This document shows, one piece after another, positions 49,196-58,153 of a stretch of 64,000 bases of DNA. The position numbers were made by a program, and so were the translations under genes. Each line of letters begins with the position of its first letter. Position 1 is the stretch's first letter. The notes beneath the pieces are model-generated. The model saw only the letters and a program-made list of their open reading frames with translations. It did not search any database and was not told the DNA's origin. Source of the DNA: Ischnura elegans (taxonomy: Eukaryota > Arthropoda > Insecta > Odonata > Coenagrionidae). The stretch is taken from positions 7,812,001-7,876,000 of the forward strand of contig NW_025791658.1 of the NCBI RefSeq assembly GCF_921293095.1. Direction: 5' to 3'.

Positions 49196-49814
49196 CGTGT
49201 TGGGGCATGTAAATGACGGTGGCCCCGTCTTCGGGAAATATTTTTGTTCTAAAACGGAATCTTTCGTCTGTATCCTGTCCGAGGTCCAAAACTAAATAAC
49301 CAAATGGTTCTTGCGTAGCCTGTTTATATACTCTCTCCAATTCCCCCGATTTTTCCGGATATACCTGCCTAGCCAAATGTCCAAATTGTAACTTATCTCT
49401 AGGATTTTTGAACGCAACAATATACTTTGAATTCAAAGAAATATTTCTCGAATGAGAGCTTTGATAAAAAATGTTCTGTGTTATGAGAAATACTGAAACG
49501 TTAAAATGATGACTTCCTCTGGTGAATAATTTACACACATCTTTGCTGTAGGCTCCCTCACTCATCAAATCATCTATAACGTACAAAGTTGGAACGCCTT
49601 CAAATTCTTCAAAAGGCGGTATTTCAGAGTAAAATTGAACTGGTATTCGTATTTTAGGTTCACTTCCTGGGCTACAACACCAAACTATTGTATGTATAGG
49701 ACTATTTAACATATGATTCAAGTTTTCTAAAAACCTTGTCACAAATGTAGTCTTCCCACAACCTGATGGTCCTGCGCAGATGCAGGTAAAAGGATGTTTC
49801 CAGGCTAACGTCAT
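49173..49814 (-). CDS. ATP: A32/FtsK-HerA type genome-packaging ATPase
   Basis: 213 residues from ATG at 49814; an in-frame GTG three codons upstream is not a likely start. Walker A is GPSGCGKT (15-22). Walker B is LYVIDDLM with Asp81/Asp82. A later LITQN motif (about residue 112) is typical of sensor residues in the FtsK-HerA group, which pumps DNA into capsids of nucleocytoplasmic large DNA viruses, virophages and Polintons. The length is normal for the small Polinton version. It is followed by two small proteins and preceded by PolB, with 46 bp between the PolB stop and this ATG. Confidence 0.93.
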   Translation of the reverse strand: MTLAWKHPFTCICAGPSGCGKTTFVTRFLENLNHMLNSPIHTIVWCCSPGSEPKIRIPVQFYSEIPPFEEFEGVPTLYVIDDLMSEGAYSKDVCKLFTRGSHHFNVSVFLITQNIFYQSSHSRNISLNSKYIVAFKNPRDKLQFGHLARQVYPEKSGELERVYKQATQEPFGYLVLDLGQDTDERFRFRTKIFPEDGATVIYMPQHDEKIEEQ

Positions 49815-49860
49815 GATTAACACTGAAAATTATCATTTGTGAAAATGTATTTAACATGTC

Positions 49861-51210
49861 TCAAGGGACACCAAACGCTTCATCATGGGTTCGTTTTCGA
49901 GGTATTTTATAGTGACCCCAAGGAAGGGTATTAATACCATCTTCACAAATGTATCTTTTGTCATCAGTGGCCGTGAGAGTAACTTTATTCATTTCCATAG
50001 TGTAAATTTGATGTAATTTACTGCGGATAACGCACATTTTTCGAAATTCTGTAGAGTTTTCTTGTAAACAGTGGATATAATCATCGAAATTGATGCTTTT
50101 TGCAATAACTGATTTTGTGATTCCTTTTGCCTTCTTTTTATCGTTAGATCCGTGAACTTTGTACGAGTACAGTTTACTTCGCAACCCCACAAAATGGGTC
50201 ATAATTTGTCCATCACATTCATCTTTAAATTTTCCTAACACTTTCTTGTTCTTTTCCGAATAACAGGGGTGGTTTTTTGGATAATTCGATGTATCAAATG
50301 TGTCTAGGTTTCCGAGCATATCACTGTAAAAGTCAGAAGTTTCTATGTCATATATGAAACTATCTGTGTCACTATAGGCTAGGGAAATTTTTCTATCGTA
50401 CATGGGAAGCATTGTCCGGTAGTGAAAATCATACATTAAAGTTTTGCTGAGGTCTAGAACGCAAAAACCAATGTAAAGGGGAATATTCATTTTAATAGCA
50501 GTTTTTCTCAAATGAACACCGACAAGAGACTCAGTAAAGATTGTCCTGTCCAAAAACTGTGATTTATTGATTAGTTTCTCCAATATTTTTTGACTAGATA
50601 CTAATTTCATGTTTATATGTTTGCGTACATTCAATAGAGTACGTCCGTAAAGGGAATTTGACATGTACTTATAGAAATCCTTTTCAAAGTCACTTGTCGC
50701 CATTTTTCTACGATTTGTATTGAGATCAATGTATGGTTTCAACCATGGGGACTGGTTAAACTCTATAACTCTATGCACTTTTACAAGTTTCATACCTAAC
50801 GAGAGAGCCTGTTTCAGATTTACGTAGTGAATTACATATTTTGACTTGTCATGAAGAGTAGTCAGGAGTTTTTCATGTTTTCCACCGGGTGGAATCTTAT
50901 TTTCAGGACAAAGAGGAAAATCAGAATGTAAGTCGTGAAGGTTTTGTGGGTAATTGAGATCGACTTCGAGTACATATCCGACTTCAGCCTCATCTGAAAT
51001 ATCCAGAATTTTTAAGCTTTCAATTTCCTTCGATGTTAACCATCTAAAATTTGAGCAAGGTAGTGGTCTAGACAATGCCCAACCGTAAAGATTGTTAGCA
51101 TCCAGATATGTCAAATAATTCGTTTCTTTTACAGATTTATAATTATCCATATACCTATTGTTAGCATCACAATATCTCTTACAGCATTGCGAAATTCCAC
51201 CTCGGATTCC
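49861..51210 (-). pseudogene. PolB: Protein-primed DNA polymerase B, C-terminal (polymerase) part
   Basis: 449 sense codons in the same frame as the upstream part, separated from it only by a TAG at 51211-51213. It carries the polymerase motifs: A (TYLDANNLYGWAL, Asp at about codon 809 of the whole frame), B (KYMSNSLYG) and C (AYSDTDSFIYDI), and a later KLYSY motif. The first ATG in this segment is at 51150, just before motif A, so an independent start would give a 429-residue protein without exonuclease. Family knowledge: protein-primed PolB replicates the linear element. Whether this segment is expressed is unknown. Confidence 0.9.
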
Positions 51211-51213
51211 CTA
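51211..51213 (-). other. In-frame TAG interrupting PolB
   Basis: A single TAG is codon 772 of what is otherwise one open frame of 1221 sense and stop-containing codons (53526 down to 49861). Both sides are conserved polymerase sequence and no frame change is needed, so it is a nonsense substitution, a sequencing error or, less likely, a read-through site. The following bases do not form the known CARYYA read-through context. Confidence 0.9.
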
Positions 51214-53526
51214 TTCAAACATTAACAACATATCATAGTCCGTCAACAATTCCAATTCTATTCTCGTGTATTTCAACATTGCATCAAAGGTTAATGATGG
51301 TGCCGTGTAATACCATGTAGGATCTAATTTGTACATGCTATAGCAGACGTTGCGAAAATTTTCAAAGACGTCGGCTAAAAGTGTCACATCGCTTTTCAGG
51401 TAGATATCACTATATTGTCCGAGAGTGTTACAGTTGAAGGTATTCCACACATTGATTGCATGTTCATAATCTTCGTTTGAAATATGTTCCATCGTAAGCC
51501 TACTAAAAAAATTTTCTATCGTTGGCAATTGTTTTTCATCGAGTTTTTCCCAAGAATCAGTGTATTCGTAGGGGTAAACTCCCTTTCGAGCGACAAGAGG
51601 TGTTTTTTCACCAAATATTTTCTTAGTAAATTTTAACTCTTTCAAATTTGTAACCAATGAGGCTAAAGATGCTGACATGAAGCGATAGGTATCGATAAAT
51701 CTGATGCTGAAATTGTCATTAATAGATTTCCCGAAAGAAATATACTTTTCTTCTGAATTTGGAATAACGAATATCTGTCTCTCATCATAGTCCAGCTCTC
51801 GTACAATGAAATGACCATCATATGCTGTCAAGTTATGTACAAAGATTGATAGAAATTTTGGCATTTTATAATTGATGTTACAATTATTGTGTGCAGGTCC
51901 TCTATACATTCCTGTCAAATGGTCGTGATCCTTAACCCTATCCTCGTGCAATTCTTTTTCGCAAATGTGACACGTGTTAGCAGTTTTAAATTCTAATTCT
52001 TCCTCTCGAGTGAGAGGATTTATAGGAATTGTTTTTTTGTAAATAGAATATACTTTTTCAGCCTCCTGTTTCATGCACTGAATAAAAACTCGCGCTGCGT
52101 TTGGACCACGATAGAGCTGAGGTTCCTCGCATCCTTCTGGTGTCATTAACAAGTAGCAGAAGCTGAACGGCTCGTGTTTTTGTACGTTGAGTGTGAAAGA
52201 GGCATGGGGATTTGGTTCGCACGTGCTAACATTCTCGAGGAGACATTCAAAGTCTGCGTAAATCACATAAGGTACTCTAAAGGAATGATTGACATGCGTA
52301 AATTTCAAAGTTTTATCCTCTTCGCTAGGCATTACAATTTTTGTGGGTTCACCCGTACCTCGACATAATTCTTTGTGAGCTTCGAGTCTCGCTTCGTCAC
52401 TGTAATGAATGAAGCAGCGTTTGCAAATAAAGATTCTACTACAATGTTTTGTAATTTGGGAGCGTACCAGTCTTTCAAAGTCCTTGATCCAACAATAATG
52501 AGCCGTAGTCTCGTTGGTGATATAAAGTAGGTTGCGATGGTCTTCTAGCTCTTGATCTACAATTTTAATTGGGTAAACGTTATTTTTATCGTCCAGTCCA
52601 AATAAATTTATGGAAATATTGTTCACACGTTCGAAAGTGGGGATATCTTTCAATTGGACAGGGTATGTAATACAATTCCAGTCGTATGCCTCATTACATT
52701 CATTCGTTTTATACAAACTAACACGATGAGGGTTTGTGATAATATTATTTGCCCAAATTGCATACTTGAAACATAAATGATCTTTGTTTTTAACGTTAAT
52801 TACAGCCTTTTTCCTACTGATCTTTGTTGGGAGTGGAATGTAACTAGAACCTCTTAACGGTTTATACTTGTTGATTCGCAATTCCATTCCAATTACTTGA
52901 TTCAATGTCCAACCGGAACCTTTGCCCTGAAACTCAGATTTCTCCTTCATTAATTTTGAAAAGGCCTCGTTAATTATTTCGTCAATATCATCAGACACGA
53001 GCACGCGACGATTTTGTGTTTTGAATGATGTTTCCATTTGCTCTCCCTCACCCTTTTTAAATTGACAAATAAGAACTATATTAAACTTTAATGAATTATT
53101 TTGATTAACAGAGTCACTTAATTGTTCAACTGTTGGTAGCTTAATGTCGTCTAAAAAGGAAACTACGTCACAAGCACCGTCTTCTTCGGGGGTAATCCAA
53201 AATGTTTTTACTCGCGATCCAACTGCTGATTCAATTTCCTTAAAACCCCTTCCTAGTTGCACAGTTACATTACGCCTATGTTCGTTAGTATTTTCATGCG
53301 GTAAGACTTCGTTCAAGCTATAAAAATTTTCACAATATATACAAAAACGCCTTCTTTTTAGTTGATCTAGTTTATCTTTCATTAAACTAAAGGATTCCAT
53401 ATCATCTATGACATCATTGTTAAATACAATTCGTTCATAAATATTAATAATAGCCTGCTCTAGGTCTTCTTTTGTTTTATATGTATTGTTTTTGAAATTG
53501 TTTATAATGTCTTGAATGTTTGACAT
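51214..53526 (-). pseudogene. PolB: Protein-primed DNA polymerase B, N-terminal (exonuclease) part
   Basis: 771 codons from ATG at 53526. Features in order: C2H2-like finger CIYC...H...H (62-83); region with KDHLCFKYAIW (249-258) common in Polinton polymerases; second finger ICKRC...H...C (367-388); 3'-5' exonuclease motif I (YADFECLL, 423-430); an inserted endonuclease VII/HNH-like zinc unit (CHIC...DHDHLTG...HNNC, 519-549); exonuclease motif II (NLTAYDGHF, 565-573); and motif III (YSDIYLKSDVTLLAD, 705-719). The TAG follows just before the polymerase half. The ATG is placed 16 nt after a good splice acceptor, so the upstream region contains a 5'UTR intron. Confidence 0.92.
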
Positions 53527-53542
53527 GATTAATGTAGAAAAT

Positions 53543-53623
53543 CTGGAAAGATAAAGAAACCCTTATCAAAACCTTATTCCCAATAGCCTACTGCTTTGAT
53601 TATGTGCTATTCATTATACTCAC
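53543..53623 (-). other. Predicted 5'UTR intron of PolB
   Basis: On the minus strand, GTGAGTATA (donor from 53623) and a pyrimidine-rich TTTCTTTATCTTTCCAG acceptor (ending 53543) bound an 81-bp intron. Its removal eliminates an upstream ATG near 53614 and leaves 16 nt before the PolB ATG. The size matches the 86-bp and 76-bp introns predicted at 55720 and 56362. Confidence 0.55.
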
Positions 53624-53772
53624 GGTTGTAGATGGATTGAGGATACGGGTTCTCTCTCACAAAGTATCTGTTGGTTTGAGAATGTACGATTCTTTGGTTC
53701 ACAGAGCAACGCAGAGATACTCAATTATTAAAAGCTGAACTGCAACTGATAACACCTCTCTTCAAATTGTAA

Positions 53773-53780
53773 TATTTATA
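53773..53780 (-). promoter_or_regulatory. TATA box for PolB transcription
   Basis: TATAAATA on the minus strand, about 150 bp before the predicted 5'UTR intron donor. It is the first TATA box upstream of PolB. Confidence 0.5.
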
Positions 53781-53889
53781 CAAAAAAAGCTAGCATTCCC
53801 CCATTGCTATGACTGGAAGCTATCGCGTTGCGTTCGTTCCACTCGGTGATTATCTTACGAATGATTCTCTCACCTTCCCAGATTCAATG

Positions 53890-54270
53890 TGCAGGGAGTG
53901 GTAATTGGGGTATTCGAGGTTATTGGTCCTACCTTTTTGGTATATCGAAAGCAGAGTGAAAGTAGCGTTATTCGAGGTTAATTATCTTTCCTTTCTGATC
54001 GAATGAGTGCGAGGTGAGAGTAACGTTATTCGTGATTTAGGATCTATCCTTTCTGACTGAATGAGCGCGAGGTAAGAGTAACGTTATTCGAGATTTATGA
54101 TCTACCCTTTCTAGTCGAATGAGCGGGAGGTGAGAGTAACGTTATTCGAGATTTATGACCTATCCTTTCTGGCCGAATGAGCGCGAGGTGAGAGTAACGT
54201 TATTCGAGGTTAATTATCTATCCTTTCTGAGCGAAGGAGTGCGAGTATGATATTAGCGTTATTCTATAAC
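53890..54270. promoter_or_regulatory. 58-bp tandem repeats in the divergent intergenic region
   Basis: About seven copies of a 58-bp unit whose core is GAGAGTAACGTTATTCGAG followed by a CTATCCTTTCTG segment and GAATGAGCGCGAGG. The GTTATTCG core falls at 53967, 54025, 54083, 54141, 54199 and 54258, with a degenerate copy near 53910. The array lies between the divergent PolB and plus-strand promoters, so it is a candidate enhancer or factor-binding array for both. It is also a possible replication-related site, though protein-primed elements start replication at their ends. Confidence 0.85.
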
Positions 54271-54331
54271 CACCATGTGAACTAGTTTCAATCGGATGAA
54301 GCCTGCTTTAACGCATCACTCGGAGTATGCA

Positions 54332-54338
54332 TATAAAG
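54332..54338 (+). promoter_or_regulatory. TATA box of the orphan CxxC gene
   Basis: TATAAAG about 46 bp before the ATG at 54378. It lies between two earlier ATGs (54327 and 54342), which would be upstream of, or too near to, a transcription start about 30 bp downstream. Confidence 0.55.
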
Positions 54339-54377
54339 AGCATGCATCGACCTGCAATTTTACCATTACGCTTTGAG

Positions 54378-55235
54378 ATGTATACCATTTTGAATCGTGA
54401 GCAATTTGAGGAGGTGAATACTTCCTCATCAGCTATTTACAGACGAGGATATTATTCTGGTATTAGATTTCAATCGCTATACCAACTTTGTCTATCGGTG
54501 TTAACATCTTGTGTCGATAAAAAAACAGATATTTATAAGTTAGAAATACCTCGAACTATTCAGACTGATGCGGTGTATTTTATTGAATTATATAGGATGA
54601 TTCTATGGAAAAATTGGTTAACATACTTGTCAGATGACTCAAAAGATCAATATGAATTAGAAATTTACAATTTTGGACTTGATTTTGAATCGCGTCTATC
54701 TCAGTATGCATTTCAACTGCTTCTTCAAACACCAATTAATTTTCTTCACATTCTGGAAAGTTGTATCGGAAATCCTATTCATGTCGTAATTATGAGTTAT
54801 TACTTCTTGTGCAATTCTGGAAGGCTTATGTTTTGTAGGAATTGTGCTAGTAGAATTCGCCCACATAAACCGATGAGTGTATATGTTTATTCTCATCATA
54901 CAGTTATATATTCATTAACTTCATTGGTAGAATTAATTGAAAAGGAAGATAATTGGTGCTCGAATTGTATTCGAAAACCTTTGTTTATTTTAATGGATCA
55001 CTCAGAGTGTGCATATAGTTTTCAAGAACACAAGCCCTCGTCATTATTTGATTCATCATCTAATGATTCTATACCAAGAGAAACAAATCACTCATTTACA
55101 TTCGCGTTTAACACGCATAGAAGAAGGCGACATCTGTGTCACGTGAAGGAATTTAATCTAGCTAGAAAGAGAAGACTCGTTCACTCATACAATTCAAGCG
55201 ATACCTTTTACGATTCATCCTGCTCTTCAGACTGA
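54378..55235 (+). CDS. Orphan Polinton protein with two CxxC pairs
   Basis: 285 residues if translation starts at the ATG at 54378. The frame stays open up to an ATG at 54327 (302 residues), but a TATA box at 54332-54338 makes that start unlikely. It has an N-terminal helical region (IRFQSLYQLCLSVLTSC) and a central hydrophobic stretch. Two CxxC pairs (CRNC and CSNC, about residues 153-156 and 194-197 of the shorter form) could bind one zinc. The C-terminus is Ser/Asp-rich and disordered-looking with an Arg-rich block (THRRRRHLCH). It is transcribed away from PolB across the 58-bp repeats, suggesting an early or regulatory role. Family not recognised. Confidence 0.72.
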   Translation: MYTILNREQFEEVNTSSSAIYRRGYYSGIRFQSLYQLCLSVLTSCVDKKTDIYKLEIPRTIQTDAVYFIELYRMILWKNWLTYLSDDSKDQYELEIYNFGLDFESRLSQYAFQLLLQTPINFLHILESCIGNPIHVVIMSYYFLCNSGRLMFCRNCASRIRPHKPMSVYVYSHHTVIYSLTSLVELIEKEDNWCSNCIRKPLFILMDHSECAYSFQEHKPSSLFDSSSNDSIPRETNHSFTFAFNTHRRRRHLCHVKEFNLARKRRLVHSYNSSDTFYDSSCSSD

Positions 55236-55302
55236 TGTTATGGCTGTACCCCCTCTCCATTTTTTCTACGCCATGCATTACTGTTCTTAACCCTTCACCT
55301 AG

Positions 55303-55310
55303 TATAAATA
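55303..55310 (+). promoter_or_regulatory. TATA box of the dUTPase/OB locus
   Basis: TATAAATA, 68 bp after the orphan gene stop and upstream of an ATG-free leader of about 300 nt. Confidence 0.6.
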
Positions 55311-55380
55311 CCTGCATTGCTTCCTTGGTTAATCACACTCGTCGTTCCACTGCAATCGTACTCTGACTTCGCTGCTACCG

Positions 55381-55608
55381 CCACCTCATACTGTGAAGAA
55401 GCTGCTCATCTGTTGACGTGTTCCTTCTTCATCACCAACTTTCCACGCAGTTCGTCAGCTCCTGCGACACCTAGTTCCCGCACCGTCTCTGCTGCCGCCT
55501 TCTACCGTGAAAAAGCTGCTCATCTGTTGACGTGTTCCTTCTTCACCACCAACTTCCACGCAGATCGTCATTTTCTCCAGCTCCTGCGTCTCCTGGTCCC
55601 CGCACCGC
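55381..55608 (+). repeat. 114-bp tandem duplication in the leader
   Basis: Two diverged copies of a 114-bp unit (shared GCTGCTCATCTGTTGACGTG at 55401 and 55515). Neither contains an ATG, so the leader between the TATA box and the ATG at 55616 is free of upstream starts. The open frame that begins with a TTG here is not counted as a gene. Confidence 0.8.
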
Positions 55609-55615
55609 CTCCGCA

Positions 55616-56241
55616 ATGGATACTGCTGCTGCCTTTAACGACGTCTCCTCCGCTTCTGTGACCTCCGCTGCAGACGCTGGCATCAATATTCCCTTGGACA
55701 GGGACTCCACCTTAATGGGGTACATATTATTTAGTTTATTTTGAATTTTATATGATATTATTTATATTGGAGGTAAGAATCCTTTCTTTATTTTTCTTGC
55801 TTCAGAATATCCATCAACGTCAGAAAATTACATCCACTCGCCACACTACCTTACGCTTCTTACTCAATGCCTGCTGGGTTTGATTTAACCGCTATCGAGG
55901 AAAGCATTATCCCTATGGGGGGTCGGGGTTTAGTCAGAACTGGACTCTGTTTTGAGATTCCAAAAGGATTGTACGGTCACCTAGCATCTCGTTCCGGGTT
56001 AGCGGTTAAGTTTGGGATTGCTGTCGGGGCGGGTATAATAGACGCTGATTTCCGTGGGGAAATAATGGTACTTCTATTCAATCATGGTGGCATGGATTTT
56101 TCCATTTCTCCTGGTGATCGGATATGTCAGATTATATTTGAAAAGATTGCCACGGGGGTTACGTTTAAGGTGACCAATGAAACCCTTTCAATGACTTCAC
56201 GAGATAAAGGAGGATTTGGAAGTTCTGGTAATACCACTTAG
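55616..56241 (+). CDS. dut: dUTPase, two exons
   Basis: Predicted join of 55616-55719 and 55806-56241 (180 codons with stop). dUTPase hydrolyses dUTP to dUMP and keeps uracil out of newly made DNA. All five trimeric dUTPase motifs are in exon 2: AGFDLTA, ASRSGLA, GAGIIDADFRGE, GDRICQIIF and RDKGGFGSSG. The frame upstream of the internal ATG at 55867 also codes for a normal dUTPase N-terminus (RKLHPLATLPYASYSMP), back to a splice acceptor at 55805. The donor (GTACAT, 55720) follows exon 1 in the matching phase 2, and the exon 1 ATG is the first in the transcript. Exon 1 adds about 34 Ala/Ser/Asp-rich residues. Splicing is predicted, not observed. Confidence 0.88.
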
Positions 56242-56710
56242 TTTATTGTAATTCAATGTGTCTATTTACATGTCTACTTTTTTAAATTATTTCTTTCTTT
56301 TTCCATTAGATTGCTGACCTGTTCAACATCGTCGTCTCCTTCTACCTCTTCCACCTCTTCAGTAAGTATTTTATCAATTAGTAGACTTTTTAGCTGTATA
56401 GTTGAATCCCTAAAATTTTTTCCATTCTTTTTTAAAGGTTCGCCAGAAATTATTGGACACCCAATCGTCCAATGAATTTCTGAAGAAGGAGGAAATGGAA
56501 GATGGTGTTAAATTCAAAATCCTAAAGGTCGAGAAAATAGGCACTCGCTTTGGGGAGAAACTGATGGGAAAGGTAATTGTTAACGGAAGAATGAGAAAGT
56601 TAATTCTTCCCAGTATTTTTACTTTGACAGAGAAGGAAATAATGATGTATAATTATGGAGGGGACGAAGTTTATGTATTTAAAAAAAACAATTTAATTAA
56701 AATTGAGTAA
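55616..56710 (+). CDS. OB-fold-like small protein, three exons, sharing exon 1 with dUTPase
   Basis: Predicted join of 55616-55719, 56310-56361 and 56438-56710 (143 codons with stop). The last exon codes for a compact beta-rich domain (FKILKVEKIGTRFGEK, KVIVNGRMRKLILPSIF, DEVYVFKKNNLIKIE) that resembles small OB-fold-type proteins; single-stranded-DNA binding is a guess. This exon has no ATG of its own near the start of the domain: the open frame begins at a TTG (56453) or the acceptor at 56437. A 52-bp Ser/Thr-rich exon (acceptor TTCCATTAG, donor GTAAGTATT) joins it in phase. Exon 1 of the dUTPase ends in phase 2, as this exon needs, so alternative splicing would give both proteins. Inference from splice signals and phase. 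Confidence 0.55.
55720..55805 (+). other. Predicted intron of the dUTPase gene
   Basis: 86 bp, GTACAT...TTTTTCTTGCTTCAG, phase 2. Without splicing the exon 1 frame stops about 20 bp later, at 55742-55744. Confidence 0.65.
56362..56437 (+). other. Predicted second intron of the OB-fold-like gene
   Basis: 76 bp, GTAAGTATT...CTTTTTTAAAG, phase 0; the donor fits the consensus well. Confidence 0.6.
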
Positions 56711-56814
56711 AGAATTTATGTTGTATTTTTTACTTACCTTCCTTCCCGCTCACTCTCCTCTTCCATTTGCATCACACATTGAAGATAAATCAGCACCATC
56801 CATCCGTATTACAT

Positions 56815-57090
56815 CTAGGGATGAATTAGCTGCATCAGTAATTGTGATGTCTCTCTGACTGGTATAGTTCCAAAAGTGATTACTGCTTCAGCATCTTTTC
56901 TGGTTCCGTAGCAGATGTAAATATTGAAGTAGTCTCCATATGATATCTGATGCATTTCTAGGCCTCTCCCGACATATTCCATATCTTCTACGTATGTAAT
57001 TGAATCCACAGCTAATGTAAGATGTTCTATGCAAATCCAATATATGCAGTAACTTTCTTCTACTTCCCACAGAATAATCTGTATCATGAT
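56815..57090 (-). CDS. Right-arm minus-strand exon or short gene, unknown
   Basis: Open frame of 90 residues from ATG at 57087, ending at a TAG (56815-56817). Composition looks protein-like (DSITYVEDMEYVGRGLEMHQ, SYGDYFNIYICYG). Directly upstream on the minus strand is a strong splice acceptor (TTTTTTTTTCTTTTAG, ending 57091), so it may be the last exon of a spliced gene coming from the right end. I could not assemble upstream exons in a consistent frame. It converges with the OB-fold-like gene. Family not recognised. Confidence 0.4.
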   Translation of the reverse strand: MMIQIILWEVEESYCIYWICIEHLTLAVDSITYVEDMEYVGRGLEMHQISYGDYFNIYICYGTRKDAEAVITFGTIPVRETSQLLMQLIHP

Positions 57091-58153
57091 CTAAAAGAAA
57101 AAAAAACTTACTATTACTCAAATTCTATTATCTAACTCATAACGGAGATAATATAAAACTATAAGGTTTGAAATAAAAGTTGATTCAAAGAATTATTTGC
57201 ATTAACTTATTTAAATTAGTATTTGCTACCGTCACATACACACTCATCAATTCATAGCTAAATCAATCGAACTATCGTGATGCGATCTGATACAGGGATG
57301 CACTTAAATTGTTACCTAACTTGTTACGGTTGTGTCGATGGATTTGTGATTTTGAATTCGTCGTAAGACATCAGATTTCTGGACGTCAGAACAAGACGTA
57401 AGAAGGAATAATAATTCCACGCGTAATCGGAATGGTGACAATACCCCTGCTGAAAGAATCACGTCGGCGATCAAACTATTTCCTTTCATCACCGGGAATA
57501 TGGAGTAAAAAAAAGCTATGATAGCATTAACGTAAGAAATGATAACCGTCATATACATGAAATTATAAGGTTTGAAATAAAATTTGGTTCAAAGAAATAT
57601 TCACATTAACTTTTTTAAATTAATATTTCCCTCTGTTACATGAATGTACAGTAATACACTGGTAAATAAAGTACAGCATTCTCGTTTCGAATTTCATTTC
57701 GTCATCCCATTGTATAAAATGGTATCGCACCTTTTTCTCCTAGTTCCCCATTCCATACTTGAAGATATCCTCCGAAGGAATAACGACATGCAATAATATT
57801 AGTGAACATAAATGGTTTATTCAATTTATTCTAACTTTGCTAAAATATACCTTAAAATAATGGAAAAAATCTTACCTTTGAGTCCTATCATGACGGTTGT
57901 ATCTCCGACAATCCAGCTCGTATGTATCCATCGGGAAGAATGAGTTCTTCTTTGTCGCTGACGAGAGGATAAGTGGAGGTATCTTCCTTTGCTTCTTGGT
58001 AAGAAGCTTTAACACGTAAGGGGCTAGTCGTAAAATTGCTCGTAAACCTCGCTTGGGTGATCATAAATCTGAGGTGCGGAAGTCCATTGTTACAGCGGTG
58101 AGTGGAGGGTCCCTTTTGAGCGGTGCCGTACGTGACACGCAAGAGAGATGAGT
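57091..58153. other. Right arm of the Polinton, no firm gene
   Basis: About 1.06 kb. On the minus strand there are splice-like signals (donor GTAAGATT from 57875, acceptor TTCTTTCAG ending 57450, donor GTAACAAT from 57315) and short open frames (57316-57558; 57888-58142, the latter opening with TTG), which suggests a multi-exon gene that I could not reconstruct. A diverged direct repeat of about 80 bp lies at 57161-57242 and 57565-57646 (shared ATAAGGTTTGAAATAAAA). Confidence 0.45.

Noticed and set aside
42799..53526. Plus-strand open frames within the minus-strand gene block (for example 44233-44433, 46503-46796, 48328-48909, 52174-52368)
   Set aside because: They lie antisense to well-supported genes and show no family resemblance or promoter.
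55317..55744. Open frames in the dUTPase leader (114 and 70 codons plus a minus-strand frame)
   Set aside because: The first begins at TTG in a stretch without ATG. The second is real only from its internal ATG at 55616, as exon 1. The minus-strand one is its shadow.
55867..56241. dUTPase starting at the internal ATG at 55867
   Set aside because: That start would begin directly at motif 1 and lose the N-terminal strand, which is encoded in frame just upstream after a good splice acceptor.
56888..57121. 77-codon minus-strand frame overlapping the 90-residue one
   Set aside because: It reads through the poly-T splice acceptor (FFFLL) and has a less protein-like composition than the overlapping frame.
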